Assembly (NCBI RefSeq): GCF_031143425.1
Contig: NC_090447.1
Span: 131,025,106-131,089,105 of the forward strand
Length of the DNA: 64,000 nucleotides
Reading direction: 5' to 3'
From: Pleurodeles waltl
Taxonomy: Eukaryota > Chordata > Amphibia > Caudata > Salamandridae
Shown here: positions 54,950-64,000 of the stretch, piece after piece
Numbering within the stretch: the first letter of the stretch is position 1
Layout of the letters: every line of letters starts with the position of its first letter
Notes under the pieces: generated by a model
What the model saw: the letters and a program-made list of their open reading frames with translations, nothing else
The model's database searches: none
What the model was told of the DNA's origin: nothing
Position numbers and translations under genes: made by a program

Positions 54950-56570
54950 TTGGCGACTCTGTAGAGGGGTCACTAGAGGTGTTTTTTTAGGACAGGCCGA
55001 CTCCTCTTTCTTGTGTCCTACCTGAGAACATGCAAAGCAACAGGGTTTAAAATTGTGTGCTCTGGGCCACCGGCAACCAAAACGTCTCCCCTTTGTGTCA
55101 GAAGGGACATGAGAACCTTTTTCTCCCCTCTTATCCGGGGACCTGTCTGTGTCTCCCTTGACTTGCACCTCTTTCTTCTATTGGGGACCCTGCCCACCCT
55201 TGGCTGAGGCTCCCACATACAACTTGTTTTGGACCCTGGTGTTAAGCCAGCGGTCCGCCTCCTTGGCAAGCTTCCTGTGGTGCGTAAGCTTGCTGTCAAT
55301 TAAGTACTGGTGCAGCTCTGGAAAACAACAACTAGATAAGTGCTCCCAGGCAATCAAATTGTACAGCCCCTGATAGTCCATTACCTCACTACCCTTCACC
55401 CAACCATCCAGTGTTCTGCAGAAAGAGTCAACATATGCCACCCAAGTTTGAAACCCAAGTTTAGCACTCTACCTAAACTTTACCCTTTAACTCTCTAGGG
55501 TGAGACCATATCTCCTGGTCAGGGCGTCCTTCATGGCAGGGTACCTCATCTTACCATCTGGATCTATTGCCAACAAGATGAACTTCCCCTCCACTAAGAA
55601 GTAGTTCCACAGGCCAGGCCTGCTCCCCAATATCTCTCAGGGACCCTGATCATCCTCAGTGCAACCTCATAACCCCTGAACCACTACTCTGTGTTATCCC
55701 CCACAACAAAATCCTTCAACACTTCCCGGAGTATATGTACTTTCCCCTCAGATCGCACTGTAGAACTGCTGCCACCATCTGTGCTGGACCTGCTCTTTAG
55801 ATCCAGCTCCTTCAAGCTCATCTCTTGAGCTAAAAGCATTTTCTTCTCCTCTAGGGTGTTTTTCTCTTTCTCTACTGCAATTTTCTCTTTCTCTGCCTCT
55901 CTTTTGAACCTGGCTAGTTCCAACTGAAGCTCTATCTCATGCTTCAGCTTGAGCTTCTCCTAGCCTGCCACCTGCCCTCTAGCTCCTGTGAGGTCAGACC
56001 TCTTGAGGAAACACTGCTGCTTGCCCTGGAAGGTGCCCCCCTCCCAGGCAGATCCTGAATCTCTATCAAGTCATCATGCAGGTTCGCTCCTCTCCCTCTA
56101 CAATCTCCTCCCCTGTGTGCTCATCAGCCTTCTTTGCTGCCAACCAAGCTCTCAGTGCCTTTTGCTGCTCCTTCTTTTTTGGTGGGGACATTCATAAGAC
56201 ATTTGAGCTTTTTGTAGAACTTTTTGAGCTGAGGCACCAAATCTGAATAGTCGATCTGAAAAGTTGGGTCTGAGGGTCCAACATTTCTATATGTTGCATA
56301 GTTTGAGAAGATTCTAGAGCCTCCCCTCCCCCACAGCGATGTCTGGAATTTACTTTCTCCCTGTCTTAGTCCCAGCTTGTCTAGGGAACACAAAGGAATA
56401 ATGTGATACCCTTTGTGAGTGTGCTTATGAAGGGTCTTTGTGATGTGCAAGTGAGGCAGGTGACAGCTCCTACCCCTCAACCTGTCATAGATGGCCCATG
56501 CTGAGAACACATATTCCCCATTTGTCTCATTGTCTAGGGGTACTACACAAAGCCTAACTGCTGTCTTCAC
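54950..56570 (-). pseudogene. LTR retrotransposon Gag with SCAN-like domain and zinc knuckle
   Basis: Gag packages the element's RNA. On the minus strand 56570-56124 gives an N-terminal frame (start MKTAVRLCVV) that includes a CLMNVPTKKEGAAKG segment. 55923-55684 gives a Lys/Glu coiled coil (KREAEKEKIAVEKEKNTLEE). 55441-55178 gives a SCAN-like capsid part (MDYQGLYNLIAWEHLSSCCF, then LIDSKLTHHRKLAKEADRW). A zinc knuckle follows at 55038-54989, CFACSQVGHKKEESACP, with six rather than four residues between His and the last Cys. The pieces are in different frames. SCAN-like sequence in Gag is known from Gypsy-type vertebrate elements such as Gmr1. Placement by motif only. Confidence 0.65.
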
Positions 56571-56572
56571 CT

Positions 56573-57345
56573 AGTCATGCAACCCAGGATACAGGCTGCA
56601 AGCACAAAATGGTTAGGACAAGAAAATATAAACTTCATGAAAGTTGCATTTCCAGAATTGGGACTTAAAATCCAACTTTACCATTAAAGAGATTTTTAAG
56701 TTACAATTCTTTAGAGATCAAACTCAGGTTTCCTACTTAGTCTTAGAGTGGTCTTCCCTCAAACTCTTTGCCTCTTCTCCTCCATTTTGAATAACTTATA
56801 TTTGTTGGCCTAAGGACTCCGTGCACATTGCCACTGCTGACCAGTACTAAAGTGCTTATACTCACTTCCCTAAAACATGGCAACCTTGGCTTATATCCAA
56901 TTGCCATATTAAATTTACCTGTAAGTCCCTTGTGGTGTACCATATACCCAGAGCCTATACTTGAAATGCTATCAGTGGGACTCCGCATTTACTGTGCCAC
57001 CCACTGAAGTAGCAGGTAATGACATGTCCCAGGCCTGCTACTGCAGCCTGAATGCAGTTTTAAACTGCTATGTTAACTTGGCAACAAAACGTTCTCTGAA
57101 GCCCTAAACTCCCCTTTTATTACATATACGTCACTCCTAAGTTGGGTCCTAGGTAGCCCGTGGTTGAAGGTGCCTTGTAATTGAACAAATGCACATGTAC
57201 TTCTTAGTGTTACATGTACTTATAGTAAAAAACTCCTAAATTTGTGCTTTACCACTGTTAGGCCTCCTCCTCCTATATGGTAACATCAGATTTTCCTTAT
57301 AACATTTGATAAGCTGTAATTTTCAATTGGGAGCAGGTAGCTATT
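56573..57345. mobile_element. Rearranged second LTR: direct piece joined to inverted piece
   Basis: 56580-56760 matches 53385-53530 in the same orientation (ACAAAATGGTTAGG, AATCCAACTTTACC, TTTTTAAGTTAC...GAGATCAAACTC). From about 56780 to 57290 the family LTR appears inverted: CTAACTCCCCTTTTATTACATAT-type, GGTAGCC, ACATGTCCCAGGCCTGC and CACTGTTAGG words are the reverse complement of 46470-46790. A full 5' LTR in the expected orientation is absent. Confidence 0.6.
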
Positions 57346-58680
57346 TCATGTTTGGTGTCTTTGACAGTTGGACTTTGTGAATTCTTCCCAGACAGTCAAT
57401 GCTTCTTGAGCAGTTGGCGGACGGCGATGTGTTTCCATGTGGTCTGGATTGTGGCTGAGGAGATGAAGGAGTTCATGAAGGGGTTCAGTGCTGTACTGAT
57501 GGAATGTAGTCCTTATGTAGAGGCGTGGTGGGGGTAAGGGCCATGGAATACTTATAATGCTTCCTAGTCAAAGGATCTGTCTTTACTACTGTTATACCCA
57601 TTGGTAATGCCATGCATCTCCTATTAACAGGGTTCACTACTGATGACCAATGATGACTACTCATCTTGTGCCTTTAACATAGCACCTTGAAGCTCATGAT
57701 GATTCCATTAAAATATACAACACATTCCAGTCATACACTAGTTCATATAGTCAAGAAATAAGATGTACTCAATCTTTCATTCTGTCCCCCTTGACATCTT
57801 TGTCTTTATGTCTTTACACATGGCATAAATTATGTCTTAGCTCCCTCCTCTTATCCTTTTGTTCCTGATGCATTTGTGTTATTCACTCTACAATTATTAG
57901 TAGGAGACACTGTTTATTTTAGGAAATGGATGACTCTACATGTCTGAACATAAAAATCCTATCCTAAACTCCACCAAAATGCAAGCAAAGTACAGTGCTA
58001 GACCTGGCTGTATTCACCAAGGTGTATTTCATGACACCACAATGCTGGACCGTTAATGTTGTGAATTCATTTATTTTCCATAAATAAAAGTTATATTGAA
58101 GGTGTATTATATAAATGAAAAAAATGGTGCTACTAATATACAGTTTGCAACCTTGCAAAAGTCCCAGGAGAGGTCCATATACACATTGGCTATGAGTTTA
58201 GAATGGATTTGATAGCACTTTTCTTCGTGCAAATTCAGGTATCATAAAGCATGTCTCTTGATGAACCAGTGTGTCAATACCTTGAGTATTTTGGAGCTCC
58301 AAGGCTGAATCTAGTCAACAAATAAGTCCATTTATTTAATTTGAAGCATTTTAGGCTTCACAAGAATGAGGGGATTTTAGTTTCAAACCATTAATGGTTT
58401 ACAGAAGGTAAAATCAAAAGGCAGTAGCATGCATGTGATTCAACTAATAGCCAATCAAAACATATTAAATCTTAAGTCGCAGAGATTGAACTAAAATGGG
58501 GTCACCTCGAAAGGAAAGGGCAAAGAAAAGTCAGTTCTCTCTTTGGAAAAATACTCTTACGATGTTGTGCTCAATGCTGCATTGTACTGAACTGAAGGCA
58601 CACAAATTCTAACATTTTACACATATACATGCATGTTCTCCTACAACTGTCCAATCATTTTAAATCTAGATGATACAATT
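57346..58680. other. No recognisable gene or repeat
   Basis: AT-rich sequence with short unsupported frames (57352-57537 plus, 57964-58158 minus). Confidence 0.4.
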
Positions 58681-58686
58681 ACAATT

Positions 58687-58926
58687 TCCATCATCCATCT
58701 GCACACAAAGAGACATCACTGGATTTCCCATCATCCATTGATACAGGAAGTGACATCACTGGATTTCCACTCATCCTACTGCACAGGAAGTGGCATTTCT
58801 GGTTTCCCACCAAAACTGTCTTTAAGAGAAGAAGCCAACCAAGAGAATACATTTCCATCACCCAACTGCACAGGAAGTGAGATCATTGGATTTCCTATCA
58901 TGCATCTGCACAGGAAGTGACATCAC
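58687..58926 (+). repeat. Minisatellite, about 45-bp unit
   Basis: CACAGGAAGTGACATCACTGG followed by ATTTCCCATCATCCAT recurs at roughly 45-bp spacing: 58687, 58735, 58780, and again at 58850-58926 after a 50-bp interruption. Four to five units with mismatches. It stands just before the first recognisable LINE sequence. Confidence 0.8.
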
Positions 58927-60262
58927 TCCTCTCCCCTCCTAGGACCTTCTTAATGGCTGCCACACCCTAGATGCACAGCAGATGCACACAGTGGGCACAC
59001 CAAAGGCAAGACTGCATCCAGCACCAGGAACCCTTGTCCTCCACCCTCCCACTGCTACCATGCTGTGACCCTCCATGCCCTTGATGCTAGCAATTACGTC
59101 CAACTCATAGATCTGAACTTCCACCTGGAACACCACACTCTCCCCACCTCTAGCGCACTCATTGAAGACCTTGGAAGCCTGGGTGTCTCCCAACAAATAA
59201 AGAAACCTAACCACATCACCTGACATATCCTGGACCCTTATTTTTACCAATTTCAGCAACATCTGAGTTGATGAGTCCACACTAGTCCACTTGACAGACC
59301 ATGCCATTGTCAAGGTCAGTAACCCAATCCCAGTCCAATGCACATGCGCCACAGCCAGATCAGCCTGCCGAAACGGAAACATCATCACTGACAAGGACTG
59401 GAACAATGTTGTCAACACCCTCTGATTCAAATGCATCAACAGCCTCCCCAAACCATCAAGAATTTCAACAATTGGATAACTTCCTGAGCAAATTCCCCGG
59501 CTCCCTCAAACAGATTTACATCAAGGTCCAGACCCTAGGACTGTTGGTACACAGAGGGACTCAGTCTGATGAAACAACTGAAGCCGAAATAGAGAATGAG
59601 CCAGGACAATGCAGACAGAAGCATGTTAAAATCCTCCTAAGAAGCTGCTACTAAATGATCCAGACCACCAAATGCGCAGCTCTGGCAGACTGCATCAACA
59701 CCAGCACCAACAGACTACATTGTGAACATTTCACCTCACCATCGGCTGCCTCCAAGTTGACCAACCCTCTCAGAGGACCTCTGCAACAATCTCTCTCAAT
59801 TATTTAGCAAACAAATCACCACCATGCACAGCAACCTAAGCCCACAACTGAACCCAACAGACTGTGCCAAATGTCTCCCTATCTTCTCTAAAGAACAATG
59901 CTAACCACTTGGCCCATCATCACCCCAGAAGAAGCCACTGCCACCATGAAGTCTATCCACTCAGGTGCCCCATAGGACGCTGCCCCTGCCACGTCTACTC
60001 TAGAGGACTGCAATTCATCAGCGCCATGCTCACACGTATTCTGAATGCATCCACCTAATCCATGACCTTCTAAATGCTTGGCAAAACACCACTGTCCTCC
60101 TATTGCTGCAGAAACCTCCTGCAGACCCTTCAACACTAGCCAGCTATAGACGGATTTCTCTTCTACTATGCAATTACAAACCAAGGCCTTAGAGAAAATC
60201 TTCAACAGTCACCTCACTGAGTACCTCAATGACCACCAACTACTTGTCACCACTACGACTGC

Positions 60263-60620
60263 ATGATGCTTGACAGAGGAGACACGATGACTCTCATTCT
60301 CCTTGACCTTTCCACAGCATTTGACACAGTCTCCCACCCCATCCTTACCCAACGCCTACACATAATTGAATTGCAAGGACAAGTGCTCAGATGGATCTGT
60401 TCCCTCCTGACTGGAAGGTCCAGTCAGTCAGCCTGCCAGTTTACACCTCGGATGTCTGTGACCTCATCTGCTGAATTCCACAAGGATCCTCCCTGAGTTT
60501 GACACTTTTCAATGCATACATGATCTCTCTAACCAGCATCATCCACTCTCATAAAATTAACGTTCTCTCCTATTCTGATGATAGGCAACTCATTATCTCT
60601 CTGACGGACAAAATGCCCTG
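60263..60620 (+). pseudogene. CR1/L2-like reverse transcriptase core
   Basis: The frame 60263-60496 contains [18 protein letters not shown] (box A with the catalytic Asp), then [17 protein letters not shown], the next conserved CR1/L2 block. After a shift, SYSDDRQL follows, with codons 60571-60582 reading YSDD where LINE RTs have YADD. The GxPQGS box is changed to EFHKDPP or lost at 60474-60493. Not functional. Neighbouring frames carry stops. Confidence 0.75.
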
Positions 60621-60922
60621 TATGTAGTGTAAGGCCTGCAGGACTGAAATTAGGATATTTCAGAACATTACATCACAATAGGACTCTACCTGTTATCCAA
60701 CAGAGCAAGAACTGACATCCAACCATGCCAAGAATCTCAGGATCATCAATGACAGCGAACTTGACACAATCGCTCAAGTTAGTTTCATCACTGCCTCATG
60801 CTTCCATACCCTGAAGATGTTGAAGAAGATTTTTAAATGGCTAGCCAATTAGCACCTAGAAAAACCATCAGACGTGACCTGGTCAAAAGAAAGCTGACCT
60901 ATGGGAACACCCCGTATGCCAA

Positions 60923-62932
60923 TGTGAGAAATGGGGTCTCTAGTTGGCAGTCAGTTTACACCCTGTCCGAGTAGGGACCCTCACTCTAATCAGAGTAAGG
61001 GTGATACATAGCTCAGATAACCCCTGCTCAACCCTTGGCAGCTTGGCTCAAAAAGTCAGGTTTATCGTAAAAGGAAATGTGTAAAGTATTTGTACATATA
61101 CACACATTAATACAGAGAAAACACCACAAAAGGATAATAGCAAATTTTTATCTGAATCACACAAGACCAAAAGGACAAAAATCCAACATACACAAGCAAA
61201 GATATGATTTTTTTAAATTAAAAAAGGCTTTACTCCATAAGAATCAATGGATGCGTTGTTTTAGCACAAAGTACCTGGTATGCATCAAAAATAAAGCCTC
61301 ACAGGTGAGCGCACACATTGGAAAAGCAAGTAATTCATCAATTCCTTACTCGCAAGTGAGGCCGTGGGTAGACTTTTTCCCTGCCGGGTAAGGGATTTGT
61401 TAGTTTCCGCACAAGCAGCCTTGGGTCCGGGCGGTGATGATGAAGATTTTGATGTCCAGGGACAATGCGTAGAAAACTTGGATGTACGGCAGCGATGAAT
61501 ACATGTTGAGCTGGTGATGCATCGAGTTTACCGGTGCTGCTTCAATTTTTCATTTGTGGTGCAGACGCTGCGTTGCTTTTTCTGCCACTCAGCTCCGGTG
61601 CGTGGGGTTTCACTCAGGTTCAGCCAGCTTCTCCTTCTAGAAGCCCAGGGACTGGATGTGGCACCACTTGGCAGGTCAGGGGGTCTCAGCAAGAGAGACC
61701 AGATGAAGTCTTTGATGTCCCTGAGACTTCTTAATAGGAGGCAAGCTCGGGCAGCAAAGAGGCAATACTCCTTCTCACAGATCTTCAGCTCTTCTCCTTA
61801 GCAGAGGTTCCTCTTTATACAAAAGTTTTCTTAAGCTGTGGGGTCAGTAGTCCAATACTTATACTCATTTCTGTCTTTGAAGCAAACAAACTTCAAAGGA
61901 AAGCCTTTGTAGTGCACAAGAACCTGCCTCCTCCTTGCCCTGCCCCTGACACACTGTAGGAGGGTGGAGTTTATTGTGTGCACAGCCCAATTCAAATGCA
62001 AGTGTCAGCTCCTCTCTCCCATGAAGCCCTCCCTCCCTCCTATGTAGCCCATGAAGACTCATCAGGATATGCAGGACACACCTCAGGTCCCTTTTTGTCA
62101 CTGTTTATAGGGAATCCACAAACATCTCAACTGGCAGTCTGACCCAGACCTGAATTCAGTAGCCAGGCAGAAGAACAGAATGCTTAAGCAAGAGACCATT
62201 TTTTTCTAAAAGTAGCATTTTCAAGCAGACAATCTAAAAAACAACTTTATCAAAAGTTGTATTTTTAAATTGTGAGTTCAGAGACGCCAAACTCCAAGTC
62301 TCTATCTGTTCCCAATGGGAATCTACACTTGATAGATATTTAAAGGCAATCCCCATGTTAACCTATGGGGGAGATAGGCCTTTCAATAATGCAAACCGAA
62401 TTTAACAGTATTTCACTGTAAGGACATGTAAAGCATATCAGTACATGTCCCACCTTTTAAATACAATACACACTGTCCATGGGGCTACCTAAGGCCTACC
62501 TTAGGGGTGACTTCCATGTAGTAAAAGGGAAAGTTTGGACCTGGCAAGTGCACACTTGCCAGGTCGAATTGGCAATGCACAGGTGTACACACAGACACTG
62601 TAGTGGCAGGTCTGAGACATGTTGACCTGTCTACTCATGTGGGCGGCACAATCAGTGTAGCAGGTCCACTAGTAGCATTTGATTTACAGGCCCGTCCACC
62701 TCTAGTGCACTTTTCTAGGAACGAACTAGTAAATCAAATATGCCAACCAGGGATAAACAATCATAATCACAATTTACACAGGGAGCACTTGCACTTTAGC
62801 ACTAGTCAGCAGTGGTAAAGTGCCCAGAGTACCAAAAAAACAGCAAAAACTAAATCTGACACACAGTCAAAAATACAAGAAGCAGATGCAAAAAGATAGG
62901 GAAAAACCATGCCAAGGAAGGCAGGTCTAACA
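60923..62932 (+). mobile_element. LTR (2010 bp), probably solo, inserted in the LINE ORF2
   Basis: Begins TGTGAGAAATGGGGTC and ends AGGTCTAACA, the same family as 45190-47023. Flanks are GCCAA (60918-60922) and GCCAG (62933-62937), a 5-bp duplication with one mismatch. The LINE reading continues across it, with TYGNTPYA on the left and QQKLTSRLQTFQN on the right. No internal region is present. The frame at 61514-61801 is without support. Confidence 0.82.
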
Positions 62933-63689
62933 GCCAGGATCAACAAAAACTCACTAGTAGGCTGCAGACCTTTCAGAACTTGGTGGCCAGAATCACTCTC
63001 AACCTCTCATGCTGTACTCACACCTAAATGAGCTCTAACCGCTCCCCATTCACAAATGAGCACAATTTAAACTTCTCATCCACACCTTTAAGGCACTGCA
63101 TAACAATGGTTCAGAATAACTCAACAGTTGCATCTGCTTTCACATACCTTCCAAACACCTTTGCTCATCTGCACTCCTACTTGCACAAAACCCATGCATA
63201 CGGAAAACCAGATCTGGCAGCTGAGCCTTCTCCTATATTGCTCCTAAAGGATGGAAGACCTGCCTCTACACATAAGAGCCTCCTCCAAACTTCTTGATTT
63301 CTGCAAGAAGCTAAAAACCTGTCTTTTTGGAATAATCCCATTAACCCTAAGTGTGGTTAGACTCCCACCTGCTCTAAGACAGCACACCCTGCTGGGGGGG
63401 ATAGCGCGGGGGGGAGAGTGCGCTCTATAAATCTGTGTAACATAACTTAACAATTGTGTACTTGTTAGGTTTTCAGGACTACAAGCTCCTATATGTATCC
63501 CTCAAACGTGTATTATCTGTAAATAGATAAGAAACATGGACTGGGCTGCACACTGCAGGTGTCTTCTTGAATGTGCTAGTCAATAAAACATTCCAAGATA
63601 ATCACAAAGAAAAGAAAACATTTCTTTACATGGGAAAGTAGAAAAAGGACAATGCATTTATTAATTAGAACTCCAGCTGACCTAGAAAT

Positions 63690-64000
63690 ACAAGGCCCAA
63701 TTCAGAAAGGTAAAGTTAGACCAATAGACCAAAAGTATAATTTTACTACTTTGGGTATTCACAAAAGTAAAGTTAGACCGAAAGTCTAACTTAGACCAAA
63801 AGTCTGACTTTTCGGTATTCACAAAGATAAAGTCAGAGCAATAGAACAAAAGTCTGACTTTGCTACTTTTTGGTATTCACAAAGGTAAAGTTACACAAAA
63901 AGTCTAACTTAGATCAAAAGTCTAACTTGGGAAATATGTCTAACTTTACTACTTAATGCTATTCACAAAGGAAAGTTAGACCAAAAGTCTAACTTTACTG
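63690..64000. repeat. Palindromic tandem repeat continuing beyond the window
   Basis: Units of about 70-85 bp: AAAGTTAGACCAAAAGTCTAACTTT hairpin words (each 20 bp or less when split at the centre) followed by ACTACTTTTTGGTATTCACAAAGGT. At least four units, each an inverted repeat in itself. The array is preceded by GGCCCAATTCAGAAAGGT, which looks like the terminus of a MITE, so the array may have grown from tandem copies of a hairpin MITE. Confidence 0.8.

Larger units (their letters stand above)
58930..63450 (+). mobile_element. CR1/L2-like LINE, decayed, interrupted by an LTR
   Basis: The plus strand shows the end of the endonuclease (about 59120-59330: IEDLGSLGVSQQIKKPNHIT and a LDPYF box), then RT (60263-60620) and the C-terminal part after the LTR (62940-63330: LTSRLQTFQNLVARITLNL, then LLKDGRPAS). 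The 3' end reads GCGCTCTATAAATCTGTGTAACATAAC with no poly(A), like L2/CR1 tails. The LTR at 60923-62932 splits the ORF within YGNTPYA. Many stops and shifts. The 5' limit is not visible. Confidence 0.75.

Noticed and set aside
58687..58926. Regularly spaced repeats resembling a CRISPR array
   Set aside because: Spacers are themselves similar, units are imperfect tandem copies and the context is a vertebrate-type genome.
58939..59451. 170-residue minus-strand frame
   Set aside because: It is antisense to the CR1/L2-like endonuclease segment and shows no domain of its own.

Overview
This is a eukaryotic intergenic window made almost entirely of transposable elements of very different ages, many inserted into one another. 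I see no host protein-coding exon, tRNA, rRNA or CRISPR array that I can support. The mix points to a vertebrate with a very large genome: L1-like, CR1/L2-like and Penelope-like retroelements, long solo LTRs, PIF/Harbinger elements with GGGGGTCATTA-type ends, and MITEs ending in GCATATTTATACT. I infer a salamander, perhaps a newt such as Pleurodeles. That rests on recalled repeat character, not on a search.

Layout. 1-1201: the end of a PIF/Harbinger element with a decayed minus-strand Myb-like gene. About 1290-7200: a decayed endogenous retrovirus on the minus strand (integrase, RT, protease and gag remnants in that left-to-right order) with a MITE (1774-2478) inside it. 7208-7490: a long hairpin. 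7540-8050: a Penelope-like terminal region. 8101-9390: a possible L1-like ORF1/5'UTR fragment. 11853-12469: a Harbinger MITE. 13430-15740: an old MITE copy apparently split by a 5'-truncated minus-strand LINE.

17800-23690 is an old plus-strand LINE broken by a solo LTR (18433-19300, perfect 5-bp duplication CATAC), a hAT-like MITE and a Harbinger MITE. 23702-34201 is a near full-length two-gene PIF/Harbinger element whose transposase gene is split by a near full-length 6.9-kb L1 (25938-32871). The L1 has a 17-bp target-site duplication and a poly(A) tail. This is the best-resolved structure in the window.

35808-40563 is an old palindromic element containing a 4.2-kb TTAA-type (piggyBac-like by its ends) non-autonomous element, 36087-40311, built around two different tandem arrays. 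40920-44460 is a third tandem array (~300-390-bp spacing) interrupted by Penelope-like sequence with decayed RT coding. 45190-47023 is a solo LTR (duplication GTGAG) carrying a 154-bp palindromic MITE with its own 5-bp duplication. 49867-50765 is a longer relative of that MITE. 51577-57345 is a gag-only LTR retrotransposon on the minus strand with a rearranged second LTR. 58930-63450 is a CR1/L2-like LINE interrupted by another LTR (60923-62932). The window ends in a palindromic tandem repeat.

Nothing here forms a working multi-gene host system. Every coding region is transposon-derived, and all carry frameshifts, stops or catalytic-site changes, so they look inactive. The value of the window is its readable insertion history and its composite non-autonomous elements.
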